Source: JBBRQP01 sp038226175
Lineage (GTDB): Bacteria > Cyanobacteriota > Cyanobacteriia > Gloeobacterales > Anthocerotibacteraceae
Direction: 5' to 3'
DNA length: 64,000 bases
Assembly (NCBI GenBank): GCA_038226175.1
Contig: JBBRQP010000001.1
Span: forward strand, 15,192-79,191
Shown: positions 53,388-62,721 of the stretch, in pieces
How the letters are laid out: every line of letters starts with the position of its first letter
Position numbering within the stretch: position 1 is the stretch's first letter
Notes under the pieces: model-generated
Databases searched by the model: none
Told to the model about the DNA's origin: nothing
The model's input: only the letters and a program-made list of their open reading frames with translations
Position numbers and translations under genes: made by a program

Positions 53388-55130
53388 ATGACCCGCCAAA
53401 AATTGACGACGGATGTCTTGGTGATTGGGGCGGGAACTGCGGGAACTGCCGCTGCGATTCAGGCGGCGCGGTCTGGAGTGCAAACAATTTTGGTGGGTGA
53501 AGCCGCAGGATTAGGCGGCATGTTGACTCAGTGTGGTGTGGCAGCGGTAGATGGCAATGATATAGCCTCACTACAAACAGGCATTTGGTGGCAGTTTTTG
53601 CGGGAGATATATCTGCGCCAAAAAGGAGAACTCCATCATAGTTGGGTCAGTTTTTTTACCTTTAATCCGCGTGTTGGTGAAGCTATTTTTCGTGATTGGG
53701 TGCAGAGTTTGAGTCCGCGATTAATGTGGCTTCCTAGCCAAGAGTTACTCGAAGTATCACGCCAAGGCCATCGTATTACTGGTGCTAAGTTTAGTAATTA
53801 TGAGATTGAAGCTCAGGTCACGATTGAAGCTACAGAATTAGGCGATGTGTTAGCCCTAGGTGATGTTCCCTATCGTTGGGGCTGGGAGACGCGCGATGTT
53901 TTCCAGGAACCTAGTGCGCCAACTGAGCTGACAGAATTTCACGAACGTCATCCAGTGCAGGCACTGACTTGGGTTGGGATTGTCAAACATGTAGGCCAAG
54001 ATTTCACCACCAAAGAGGTTAGCCCGCCGCCCGAGTTTACCCAGACCTTTGCACGCCATAGCCCAAAACGCTTTCTCACCTATGGGGCATTGCCCGGTAA
54101 CTATTACATGATCAACTGGCCGATCTTTGGGAATGACTATGCCGAAGATTTAAATCGTTTAGTCGGCACCAAGACCCAACGTCAGGAAGTTTGGCAAGCC
54201 GCCCGCGCCCATACCCAAAAGTTTTTGAAGTATTTGCAGTTAGTATTTGGCGATGCCTTGCAACCAGCCACGGAGATCTTTCCCGAAGGATTGGCCAGAC
54301 TGCCCTACTATCGAGAAAGTCGAAGACTGGTTGGGGTCAAAACGCTCACAGAACACGATATTTTACCCGTGGCTCAGGGTGTTGTTGCGCCACTCGCTAC
54401 AGATACGATTGCAATCGGCAATTATGACAATGATCATCATTATCCCGGCGATGTTTGGCCAGTTCAACATAAACATATTCAGTGGGGCGGCAACACAACT
54501 GGAACCCCTTTTTGTATTCCTTATGGCACTTTAGTTCCGCTAAATATAGACGGCCTATTAGTCACAGAAAAAAGCATTTCAGTCAGTCATATTGCCAACG
54601 GTGCCAGTCGTTTGCAACCTTTGGTACTCAATCTCGGACAAGTGGCAGGGTTAGCCGCAGTCCTATGTGTCCAAAAAAATATTCAGCCGCGCGAACTGCT
54701 AGTCTCTGAACTCCAAGCTGCCTTGCTCAATGCCCCCCAGGCTCCCGCTGGGGTCGTTCCTTTTTATGACCGGGCTCCCGAAGATCAAGGCTATGCTGAG
54801 GCACAAAATCAAATTCTCACTGGAGAAAGGGCTTATCCAACTGATGGACGCTTCAGTTCTAGCCAAGCTCCGCCAACGGATCGCGCCTTTTTGCAACCAG
54901 TCACAACTTATACCGGGATATTACACCAGCATCCTAATCACACTTATCAACTAGACACGCCAGATCTAGGGCGAGTAGCGGTAGTGACTCTGTGGGCGGA
55001 TATTGCGGATTTCCTGAAAAACACGCCTGAACCCACATTCGTAACAGTTGAAGGCGTATTTTACCCTAACGGCGTTTGGCTACTCGCCTCCAAAATTTGT
55101 GTCGCATCAGCCGCTGATCCCCAGTCTTAA
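53388..55130 (+). CDS. FAD-dependent oxidoreductase
   Basis: 580 residues from ATG 53388. A dinucleotide-binding motif VIGAGTAGTAAAIQAARSG sits at residue 12, followed by GLGGMLTQCGVAAVDG. A typical FAD-family C-terminal part (IDGLLVTEKSISVSHIANGA, about 387) is present, then a carbohydrate-binding-like beta extension (about 490-580). The architecture resembles the large, poorly characterised FAD-dependent oxidoreductases sometimes called xanthan-lyase-like; the substrate is unknown. It has no signal peptide. It stands alone between glgB and ldpA. Confidence 0.88.
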   Translation: MTRQKLTTDVLVIGAGTAGTAAAIQAARSGVQTILVGEAAGLGGMLTQCGVAAVDGNDIASLQTGIWWQFLREIYLRQKGELHHSWVSFFTFNPRVGEAIFRDWVQSLSPRLMWLPSQELLEVSRQGHRITGAKFSNYEIEAQVTIEATELGDVLALGDVPYRWGWETRDVFQEPSAPTELTEFHERHPVQALTWVGIVKHVGQDFTTKEVSPPPEFTQTFARHSPKRFLTYGALPGNYYMINWPIFGNDYAEDLNRLVGTKTQRQEVWQAARAHTQKFLKYLQLVFGDALQPATEIFPEGLARLPYYRESRRLVGVKTLTEHDILPVAQGVVAPLATDTIAIGNYDNDHHYPGDVWPVQHKHIQWGGNTTGTPFCIPYGTLVPLNIDGLLVTEKSISVSHIANGASRLQPLVLNLGQVAGLAAVLCVQKNIQPRELLVSELQAALLNAPQAPAGVVPFYDRAPEDQGYAEAQNQILTGERAYPTDGRFSSSQAPPTDRAFLQPVTTYTGILHQHPNHTYQLDTPDLGRVAVVTLWADIADFLKNTPEPTFVTVEGVFYPNGVWLLASKICVASAADPQS

Positions 55131-55227
55131 AGTGCCTATAGCCACGCAGAGCATTCTCGTGTACTATCTTGGGTAACTACAGCTTAGCTACTCTATCTGT
55201 AGTGTCCTACCCCATTTGTAGCACAGT

Positions 55228-56259
55228 GTGAACACTACTCCTTACGACTCCTTAGGGCACGGTCACTGGTTTAAGCTCATTCTGGGGGCGAGTTTCCAAC
55301 ATTTACCCGCGATTGAATCTCTGGCCTTGATTTGGAGTCTGGCTGGAGTTGACTGTCTTGATATGGGGGCTGATCCCGCTGTTATTGCGGCGGTAGAGCG
55401 GGGGCTAGCCCGCGCCCAAGAACAGGCTGAGGCTTGGGGGCAGAGCTGGCAACGGCCTTGGTTGATGGTGTCGCTTAATGACGGTGAAGACCCGCATTTT
55501 CGCAAGGCTTACTTTCCTTCAGCGGACTGTCCAGATGCGTGTCCGCGTCCCTGTATCAAAATTTGTCCGACTCAAGCCATTGATCAGCACGGTGTTAATG
55601 AACCACTTTGTTATGGCTGCGGACGGTGTCAGCCCGTGTGTCCACTAGGGTTAATCGACTATCGGGCTAATTATTATGCGGCGGATAGTTTGGGCTATTT
55701 ATTAGCTGAATCACCCATTGAGGCGATTGAAATTCATACCCATACGGGTAATTTCAAAGAGTTTGAACAGCTGTGGCAGGGTTTAGCTCCGGTGATCCCC
55801 CGTTTACAGCTCATTTCGATCAGTTTTCCTGACCATGCAGGACTACAAAACTATTTAGAACAGATTGCTGCGTTTCTAAGCAAAAGTAATCTCCAAATTA
55901 CGGCGCAAAAAAATATTATCTGGCAAACTGATGGTATACCCATGAGTGGGGATCAAGGAGCCAGCCGTGCTAAAGCCTCTATTTCCCTTGCCCGAAAAGT
56001 TTTATCCTGGTCGCTCCCCGGTCACGTCCAACTCGCAGGCGGCACCAACCAGCACAGTCTTACCCTAGCCCAAGCCGTGGCTATTGCCGGGATAGCCTAT
56101 GGTTCCTATGCCCGCAAACAGGTGGAAGATTTTTTGGTCACAGAATTGACCCCTTCAGCTTTACGTCAGGCCGTTGACACGGCTCGACACCTTGTCCATC
56201 CACTCAAAGCCCACTATCAGGAGACGACCTATGACGCTTATGGCATCGTTACAAGATGA
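55228..56259 (+). CDS. ldpA: iron-sulfur protein LdpA (light-dependent period)
   Basis: 343 residues from the GTG at 55228. The middle has clustered cysteines for iron-sulfur clusters: CPDACPRPCIKICPTQAI (about 104-121) and CYGCGRCQPVCPLGLI (about 131-146), a ferredoxin-like arrangement. The C-terminal part (LAGGTNQHSLTLAQAVAIAG) is the LdpA domain. In Synechococcus elongatus LdpA senses redox state and feeds light information to the circadian clock. No kai gene is in this window. Its 3' end overlaps the start of the ycf45-like gene by 29 bases. Confidence 0.93.
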   Translation: MNTTPYDSLGHGHWFKLILGASFQHLPAIESLALIWSLAGVDCLDMGADPAVIAAVERGLARAQEQAEAWGQSWQRPWLMVSLNDGEDPHFRKAYFPSADCPDACPRPCIKICPTQAIDQHGVNEPLCYGCGRCQPVCPLGLIDYRANYYAADSLGYLLAESPIEAIEIHTHTGNFKEFEQLWQGLAPVIPRLQLISISFPDHAGLQNYLEQIAAFLSKSNLQITAQKNIIWQTDGIPMSGDQGASRAKASISLARKVLSWSLPGHVQLAGGTNQHSLTLAQAVAIAGIAYGSYARKQVEDFLVTELTPSALRQAVDTARHLVHPLKAHYQETTYDAYGIVTR

Positions 56260-57982
56260 AGTGCTCGAAAGCCATCGTACCCGCGTCACCGATGATCTCA
56301 GTTTGTTGTTGGCGATTTTGCCTGATCGCGTGCGTTCCGTGCTGGATCTACATCCAGACTTAAATAATCTGATCGAAGTCGTCATGGATTTGGGCCGCTG
56401 CCCCGAAGCGCGATTTGCGGGTAAAGCCGAAGATATCAGTGCTGACGTGGTAACCGATGAAGACCTAGCCTATGCTGTGGCTCAAGTTGGGGAATTTTCT
56501 GGGGATAACCGAGCCGGGATCGAGCGAACCCTACATCGGATCAGTGCGATGCGTAACCGTCATGGCAAAATTATTGGCCTGACCTGTCGGGTTGGACGGG
56601 CAATTTTTGGCACGATCACAATGGTGCGCGATCTCGTCGAGTCAGGGCAATCGATCTTGATGCTAGGCCGTCCGGGTGTCGGTAAAACTACAGCCCTACG
56701 CGAAATCACCCGCGTTCTCGCCGATGAGTTGGGTAAACGGGTCGTCGTCATTGATACATCCAATGAAATTGCTGGTGATGGCGATATTCCCCATCCAGCT
56801 ATCGGGCGAGCGCGGCGTATGCAAGTAGCGCGTCCTGAATTGCAACACCAAGTGATGATCGAGGCAGTCGAAAACCACATGCCCGAAGTCATCATCATTG
56901 ATGAAATCGGTACAGAGCTTGAGGCGATAGCGGCTCGAACCATTGCCGAGCGGGGTGTAATGCTCGTCGGTACTGCCCATGGGAATCAGTTAGTTAATTT
57001 GATTAAAAACCCGACGCTTTCTGACTTGATTGGGGGTATCCAGTCGGTGACTCTCGGTGATGATGAAGCACGGCGACGCGGTAGCCAAAAGTCGGTGCTC
57101 GAACGCCGCGCCTTGCCAACTTTCCAGATTGCCATCGAGATGCAAGAGCGTAATCGTTGGGTGGTTCATGAAGATGTGGCAGGGCAGGTGGATTTGATCT
57201 TGCGTGATCGTCAACCCACCCCGCAAGTGCGTTCGGTCAGTGACTCAGGCAAGGTGATCATCACGCGTGAATTTCCTGATACGCCAGACTGGAAGCCTTC
57301 GATTGTTGGTGGTCGCAAATCAACTTCTTTTGGGGGGAATAGCGGCAATTTCCCCGTGATGCCCCATCCGGCTGAGCGTAGTTTTAGCCCCGTTCCCGAA
57401 CGCAGTTTTATGGAAATGGCACTTGATGGCGATGTTCCGATGGCGGCGGATCTGAGCATGAGCGGTGATGGCAAGACCTTGAATATCTATCCCTATGGTG
57501 TCTCGCGCAATGACCTTGAGCAAGTAGTCCGTCACTATGATTTCCCGGTGCGGCTGACCAAAGATATTGATGATGCCGATGTAGTGTTAGCTCTACGTAC
57601 CCATCTGCGTGATAAAGCTAAAATCTCGACCGTGGCACAAAATCATCAGATCCCCATCCACACAGTCAAGGCGAATACCCTGCCCTATCTCACCCGCGCC
57701 TTGCGGCGTCTGCTTCAGATCGACGAACCGCCCGCTCATGAGGAGATGGATCTCAATATGCTGATGAGTGGGGACTCGGAGGACGAACTCGAAGCCCTCG
57801 AAGAGGCCCGCTTAGCCGTCGAGCAAATCGTCATCCCCAAAGGTCAAACCGTCGAGTTACTCCCTCGTTCACCGAGTATTCGCCGGATGCAACACGAACT
57901 GATCGAACACTATCAGTTGCGTTCCAAGAGTTTTGGGGATGAACCTAACCGTCGCCTGCGGATTTATCCTGAACGGGCCTAG
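56231..57982 (+). CDS. ycf45: Ycf45-like R3H/AAA ATPase
   Basis: 583 residues from the ATG at 56231, which has AGGAGAC just upstream; the frame is also open from 56174. The ATPase part has Walker A GRPGVGKTTALREI (about 145), IVIDEIGTE and GTAHGNQLVNL. The C-terminal part has an R3H-type segment and TLPYLTRALRRLL, ending RLRIYPERA. Cyanobacterial homologues are annotated as single-stranded nucleic-acid-binding, and the gene is retained in some plastids. Its role is unsettled. It shares an operon with ldpA. Confidence 0.9.
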   Translation: MTLMASLQDEVLESHRTRVTDDLSLLLAILPDRVRSVLDLHPDLNNLIEVVMDLGRCPEARFAGKAEDISADVVTDEDLAYAVAQVGEFSGDNRAGIERTLHRISAMRNRHGKIIGLTCRVGRAIFGTITMVRDLVESGQSILMLGRPGVGKTTALREITRVLADELGKRVVVIDTSNEIAGDGDIPHPAIGRARRMQVARPELQHQVMIEAVENHMPEVIIIDEIGTELEAIAARTIAERGVMLVGTAHGNQLVNLIKNPTLSDLIGGIQSVTLGDDEARRRGSQKSVLERRALPTFQIAIEMQERNRWVVHEDVAGQVDLILRDRQPTPQVRSVSDSGKVIITREFPDTPDWKPSIVGGRKSTSFGGNSGNFPVMPHPAERSFSPVPERSFMEMALDGDVPMAADLSMSGDGKTLNIYPYGVSRNDLEQVVRHYDFPVRLTKDIDDADVVLALRTHLRDKAKISTVAQNHQIPIHTVKANTLPYLTRALRRLLQIDEPPAHEEMDLNMLMSGDSEDELEALEEARLAVEQIVIPKGQTVELLPRSPSIRRMQHELIEHYQLRSKSFGDEPNRRLRIYPERA

Positions 57983-58027
57983 GTACGCAAGCCGCCCACC
58001 TCAAGCGTAGGCTGCTAGACTGAATTG

Positions 58028-58348
58028 ATGGAACAACTCTCGACCATCAGTCCTGAATTAACCACCACCCTCTGGCATGTGGGCGGTGGCACCCTCGCCG
58101 GGATTGCTGTCGGCTATGCCCTCAAAAAAGCTACCCAAGCCGCTCTACTGCTCTTGGGATTAACCCTGCTACTGATGTTTGCACTCAGCCAAGCCCACGT
58201 GATTAACATCAACTGGACAGCCCTGACGACAGGTATTGAAACTAGCGCGCAGAGCGCTGGACAATGGGCTACGGCTGCAGTCAAATCTTTGGGGACGACG
58301 ATGGTTGGTTTTGGCGTAGGAGCTTTGGTCGGCTTGCGGCTGCGTTAA
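58028..58348 (+). CDS. FUN14 family membrane protein
   Basis: 106 residues. It has three or four Gly/Ala-rich hydrophobic segments: GGGTLAGIAVGYALKKATQ (about residue 19), AALLLLGLTLLLMFAL and TMVGFGVGALVGLRLR. The GYALKK-type motif is typical of bacterial FUN14 proteins. The function is unknown in bacteria. It lies 45 bases after the ycf45-like gene. The convergent ABC permease overlaps its last 4 bases. Confidence 0.88.
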   Translation: MEQLSTISPELTTTLWHVGGGTLAGIAVGYALKKATQAALLLLGLTLLLMFALSQAHVININWTALTTGIETSAQSAGQWATAAVKSLGTTMVGFGVGALVGLRLR

Positions 58349-59130
58349 AACTCGCGGCGGCCAAAACTAAGCTGGGCCATAATCAACAACACTGCCGTGT
58401 AAGTTAGACCATAACAAGCCGTTACCCATAACTCAGACGGTGTAGGTAAGAGGGCAAAAACCGCACTCTGGCGTAGATTAAAGCGTTCTAAGTCTGGTAG
58501 TAATACATAGAGAATGCGCGTTACTATCCCAATAGTAGGATTTTTGCTAATGGCACCGAGTTGGAGGAGGCTCTGGCTAAAATGCCCAACGAGATAAAGC
58601 GCAAAGGTCAATAAGACGGCTAATAGTGAACTGGTAAAACTGCCAAATAATAAAGCCGCCGCCAGTAGTAGCAGTAGTTCTAGGTAAGTAAACAGCATCG
58701 CAAGTAAAATACTTGGAATTTGTAAACTAACAACACTGCCATAGCTACTCATCTGATAGATACCCATAAAACAGAGGGTCATAAGTATGATCACCACACC
58801 TACCACACCCGCCAAACCCAGATGTTTCCCCAGCAAAAATTCCGTGCGGCGAATCGGCTTAGCGAGCAAAGTATAAATAGTTCGTTTCTCGATTTCCTGA
58901 TTAATTGCCCCACTCGCACTCCAGATAGCGATGACTAGGCTAAAAAGATGAATGGTGGCTAACTCCACGTCCATGAGAATTTTGGCACCACCTAAAGGAG
59001 CCAAAAAAGGAATCAGATAACTTATCCCCCACAGCAAGCCGACGAGGACTACAAGCAACCACCACAGGCGTTCACGGACACTTTCGAGCCAAGTATTGTA
59101 GGCGATAGCCCACACGCGCTGTAGCTTCAT
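58345..59130 (-). CDS. ABC-2 type transporter permease
   Basis: 261 residues with six predicted membrane spans and the ABC-2 permease pattern: IWSASGAINQEIEKRTIYTLLAKPIRR (about 72-98) is the conserved cytoplasmic loop and FLLGKHLGLAGVVGVVIIL is the next helix. Export of lipid, polysaccharide or drug is possible. No ATPase gene is adjacent. The small upstream gene overlaps its start by one base. Confidence 0.88.
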   Translation of the reverse strand: MKLQRVWAIAYNTWLESVRERLWWLLVVLVGLLWGISYLIPFLAPLGGAKILMDVELATIHLFSLVIAIWSASGAINQEIEKRTIYTLLAKPIRRTEFLLGKHLGLAGVVGVVIILMTLCFMGIYQMSSYGSVVSLQIPSILLAMLFTYLELLLLLAAALLFGSFTSSLLAVLLTFALYLVGHFSQSLLQLGAISKNPTIGIVTRILYVLLPDLERFNLRQSAVFALLPTPSELWVTACYGLTYTAVLLIMAQLSFGRREF

Positions 59131-59315
59131 CACAACGTCTGACGGCTACGGTAGGCCATACCCAAGCCCAGTAAACAAACTGGCACCAAAATCGTACACC
59201 ACAACCCGACGCGGGTATAACTGGTAATGCCCAAAGGTAGGACATATTTAACAAATAGAGATAAGCCCGCCGCTATCGCTAGCATTTTGGCCACGGTTTT
59301 GCCGTAATCATTCAA
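59130..59315 (-). CDS. small two-span membrane protein
   Basis: 61 residues if started at the TTG at 59315, which has AAGGAG seven bases before it; a longer frame to 59393 has no ribosome site. Two hydrophobic spans (VAKMLAIAAGLSLFVKYVLP and WCTILVPVCLLGLGMAY) are separated by a short loop. No family recognised. The ABC-2 permease start overlaps its stop (TGATG), so they are translationally coupled, and it may assist the permease. Confidence 0.6.
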   Translation of the reverse strand: MNDYGKTVAKMLAIAAGLSLFVKYVLPLGITSYTRVGLWCTILVPVCLLGLGMAYRSRQTL

Positions 59316-59406
59316 GAGAGTCTCCTTTGGTGGAATTACTTCTGAAAGATAGGTTACACTAACGAGTCTGAGCGGTATAGTTGTAGCACTCATTCTCCAA
59401 TACCCA

Positions 59407-60717
59407 ATGTCTTCGCCTACACCTTTACATCCTGAAGTTATTGCTGAGTTAGCCGACTGGTCTCAAGAATTAGTCGTCCAACATCAACACGACCAAAAGA
59501 TACAGGTGTTGTTGAGCCATTTGGGGTTTGCACTACGCAGCTTCAATAATCTTGACCAGCTTCTAGAATTGGTGCCCTTTATGGCCTGCCAAGTAACGGA
59601 TGCCACAGCAGGTGTCATTGTCCTCTATCAGGACAACCAGCCCCAGTTAGAAAAATTTTATTGTGCGCAATATCCGACGCTGCGTGAGTTACGTAATGCG
59701 TTTACCGTCGTGGGTGACCAGCCTATTCCTCTGGATGCCGATAACAATACGTGGGATATCCAGCTCAAAGAACAGCTCAATCCGCGCCTAAGTTTATTTA
59801 GCGTACCGATCATGATTAAGACAACAGTGCGCGGTCATCTCTGGGTACTGAGTCAGCAGGAAGATTATCAATGGACTGAGGATCGTCTGACTTTATTGCG
59901 GTTGATTGCTGACCAGACGGCGATTGCCATTGAAAATGAAGAACTGACCGCTGAACTGCGCCGTCAAGCCAAACTTACCCGTGAACTGGACATTGGTTCT
60001 GAGATTCAAGAGCGGCTCTTACCCAAAACCTGCCCCAATATTCCTGGTCTGGCTGTAGCGGCGCGCTGCGAAAACGCCCTCAAAGTCGGCGGTGATTATT
60101 ATGATTTCATTCCTATTCTCAATACAGAACGCTGGGGCTTGGTGCTCGGTGATGTGATGGGCAAGGGCGTTCCGGCGGGGCTACTGATGATGATGACCCG
60201 GGGTACCTTGCGTTCAGAAGTGTTGCGCCAAGAGCCGCCCGCTCAGATCTTGGATCATCTCAACCGCGTCATGTTTACGGATCTAGAAAATTCAAATCGC
60301 TTTGTGACGCTATTTTATGCGGAGTATGAGCCGAGTACCCATCGCTTAAGTTATAGTAACGCCGCGCATCCCCGCCCGATCTATTGGCGTGCCAAAACCC
60401 AAGAACTGACTACCCTTGAAGCTGCTGGTACCCTAATTGGTCTAAATGCTGACACCACATATCCCCAAGAAACAGTTTATTTGGAATCCGGGGATGTGGT
60501 GGTCTGCTACACCGATGGTTTTACCGAAGCTGCCAATGGTGACGGGCGCTACGGTGAGGACAAATGGACAGAGCAAGTAGCTTGGGCGGCCCAACACTAC
60601 GCCACACCCGAAGCTATTATTGACTATCTCTATGCGCAAATTCGGGCATTTCGGGGTAGTAGAGTGCGGGATCAGACCGTCGATGACATGACGATCATGG
60701 TTCTTAAGGCAACCTAA
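59407..60717 (+). CDS. GAF domain / PP2C (SpoIIE, RsbU-type) serine phosphatase
   Basis: 436 residues: a GAF domain (about 40-185, ending in RLIADQTAIAIENEEL), a short coil, and the PP2C-type phosphatase (about 200-436) with RCENALKVGGDYYDF (about 220), metal-binding Asp in LVLGDVMGKGVPAGL (about 245), CYTDGFTEA (about 364) and a C-terminal DQTVDDMTIMV. Such phosphatases act on anti-sigma antagonists or other phospho-Ser targets in response to small-molecule binding at the GAF domain. The target is unknown. It overlaps argH by one base. Confidence 0.93.
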   Translation: MSSPTPLHPEVIAELADWSQELVVQHQHDQKIQVLLSHLGFALRSFNNLDQLLELVPFMACQVTDATAGVIVLYQDNQPQLEKFYCAQYPTLRELRNAFTVVGDQPIPLDADNNTWDIQLKEQLNPRLSLFSVPIMIKTTVRGHLWVLSQQEDYQWTEDRLTLLRLIADQTAIAIENEELTAELRRQAKLTRELDIGSEIQERLLPKTCPNIPGLAVAARCENALKVGGDYYDFIPILNTERWGLVLGDVMGKGVPAGLLMMMTRGTLRSEVLRQEPPAQILDHLNRVMFTDLENSNRFVTLFYAEYEPSTHRLSYSNAAHPRPIYWRAKTQELTTLEAAGTLIGLNADTTYPQETVYLESGDVVVCYTDGFTEAANGDGRYGEDKWTEQVAWAAQHYATPEAIIDYLYAQIRAFRGSRVRDQTVDDMTIMVLKAT

Positions 60718-62093
60718 TGATGCGCGAACAGGGGCGTTTTGCTCAACCCTTACACCCGGTCATTGATGCCTTCAATGCCAGTCTTAGCTTTGACCGTGAG
60801 CTACTACCCTATGACCTGCAAGGCTCACGGGCGCATGTCCAGATGCAAGTCAAAGTCGGACTCCTAAGTGAAAGTGAAGGTACCGAGTTACTGACAGGTT
60901 TAGACCAAATCGAGGCTGAGTGGCAAGCAGGAAATTTTCCTGATCGAGACTATGAAGATATTCATTCAGCGGTCGAAAGTCGGCTTACCGAATTGGTTGG
61001 CACAGTCGGTAAAAAGCTGCATACGGCGCGTTCTCGTAATGATCAAGTCGCCACAGATTTGCGTTTGTATACCCGGGATCATGCCACAAAAATTCAGCAG
61101 TTACTGCTAAACTTGCAAACCGTTCTCGTTACTTTAGCGGATACCCAAATCGAGATCCTGATTCCTGCTTATACGCACTTGCAACGGGCGCAGCCGATTA
61201 GTTTGGCCCATCATTGGTTGGCCTATTTTGAAATGTTTGATCGTGATTACGGCAGGATTAGTGATTGTTTAGCACGACTAGCCTTTTCGCCTCTGGGATC
61301 GGGCGCATTAGCTGGGACTACTTTACCAATTGACCGCAATTATACGGCGCAGTTACTGAGCTTTACCGCCCCTTGTGAAAATTCTTTAGATGGCGTTAGT
61401 GACCGTGATTATGTGGTGGAATTGCTATGTGCGCTGAGTCTAACCATTACGCATCTGAGCCGTTTGAGTGAAGAATTGATTCTCTGGGCATCCCAAGAAT
61501 TTCGGTTTATCCAATTGACGGATCGGTGTGCAACGGGTTCAAGTTTGATGCCTCAAAAAAAGAATCCTGATGTCCCCGAGTTGATTCGTGGCAAAACTGG
61601 CCGGGTCTACGGTCATTTGCTGGGGATGCTCACGGTACTCAAAGGTTTGCCTTTAGCTTATAACAAAGATTTGCAGGAAGATAAAGAGCATTTATTTGAC
61701 AGTGTGCGCACCGTAGAAACTTGCCTGGAAGTAATGACAATTTTCTTACAAGAGGGTTTTATTTTAGCTGAAGACCGACTTGCTCAAGCAGTCAATGAAG
61801 ACTACAGTAATGCCACAGATGCCGCTGATTATTTGGTGCGCAAGGGAATTCCTTTTCGGGAAGCCTATTACGTAATTGGCGCTCTCGTTCGTCAATCTTT
61901 AGCTACGGGCAAATTACTTAAAGATGTGCCCTTGTGCGATTGGCAAATTGCTCATCCTTTATTTGCCGAAGATATCTATCAGGCGATCAGTCCACAACAA
62001 GTAGTGAGTGCGCGTAATAGCTATGGTGGGACGGGTTTTGAGCAAGTAAGACAAGCCTTGATGCGTGCCAAAAATCGTCTGGTAAGAATTTAA
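60717..62093 (+). CDS. argH: argininosuccinate lyase
   Basis: 458 residues. Fumarase/aspartase superfamily motifs are present: RSRNDQVATDLRLY (about 104), THLQRAQPISLAHH (about 153), the catalytic Ser loop TGSSLMPQKKNPD (about 269) and YNKDLQEDKE (about 313). The enzyme splits argininosuccinate into arginine and fumarate. The start overlaps the phosphatase stop. The protein is intact and of usual length. Confidence 0.97.
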   Translation: MMREQGRFAQPLHPVIDAFNASLSFDRELLPYDLQGSRAHVQMQVKVGLLSESEGTELLTGLDQIEAEWQAGNFPDRDYEDIHSAVESRLTELVGTVGKKLHTARSRNDQVATDLRLYTRDHATKIQQLLLNLQTVLVTLADTQIEILIPAYTHLQRAQPISLAHHWLAYFEMFDRDYGRISDCLARLAFSPLGSGALAGTTLPIDRNYTAQLLSFTAPCENSLDGVSDRDYVVELLCALSLTITHLSRLSEELILWASQEFRFIQLTDRCATGSSLMPQKKNPDVPELIRGKTGRVYGHLLGMLTVLKGLPLAYNKDLQEDKEHLFDSVRTVETCLEVMTIFLQEGFILAEDRLAQAVNEDYSNATDAADYLVRKGIPFREAYYVIGALVRQSLATGKLLKDVPLCDWQIAHPLFAEDIYQAISPQQVVSARNSYGGTGFEQVRQALMRAKNRLVRI

Positions 62094-62133
62094 CTGAAAT
62101 AAGTTACACTAAATCATGTTCACTGGAGTTAAC

Positions 62134-62721
62134 ATGTTTGCGAAAACCATGATTTCTTTGGCTACTATAATTGGATGTACGAGCGTAATGGTGATAGCGC
62201 AAACTACTGCCATAACTACAACTCAAACCGTCTCCGTCGGAACTATTTTTGAAACCAAACTTCAGCAAGATATTTCTACAGGCAAAAATATAGAACAACA
62301 GCAATTTATACTCCAAGAAAAGCACGGACTTTTTGGGGGAAACACAATCCTAAAAAATTCTACAGTTGAAGGCCATCTAGAAAATGTCGTCAAAGCAGCC
62401 AAGGGCGTCAAAGCTAGTTTGCATCTTTATTTCGATGACATTATTCTCAAAGATGGTTCTCGTTATCCGCTCAATGCCTCTTTGGTCAATACAGACCTCC
62501 AGACCAAAACCCAAGGCACTCTATTACGTAATGTCGGCATTTTAGTTGGTGGTGCGGTGGCGGGTCATTATTTAGGCAAAACTACGGGGGTTCCCTTAGG
62601 CACCATGGGCGGCACTGCAGCGGCTTCGGCCTATGTGCTCAATAGTCCCGGCGGTGAAGTTATCCTCAAAAAAGGTACTGTTCTCAAGCTCAAATTAAAC
62701 AGTCCGCTGATGGTGCGCTAA
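62134..62721 (+). CDS. secreted hypothetical protein
   Basis: 195 residues from ATG 62134 (GGAG upstream), with a Sec signal peptide (cleavage near VIAQT, about residue 22). The body has a beta-rich first half with GTIFETKLQQDISTG and a central Gly/Ala stretch (GILVGGAVAGHYLGKTTG) typical of glycine-zipper proteins. It ends LKKGTVLKLKLNSPL, like the TrbI/DotG-type beta domain of unknown envelope proteins. It overlaps hisF by one base. Function unknown. Confidence 0.65.
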   Translation: MFAKTMISLATIIGCTSVMVIAQTTAITTTQTVSVGTIFETKLQQDISTGKNIEQQQFILQEKHGLFGGNTILKNSTVEGHLENVVKAAKGVKASLHLYFDDIILKDGSRYPLNASLVNTDLQTKTQGTLLRNVGILVGGAVAGHYLGKTTGVPLGTMGGTAAASAYVLNSPGGEVILKKGTVLKLKLNSPLMVR

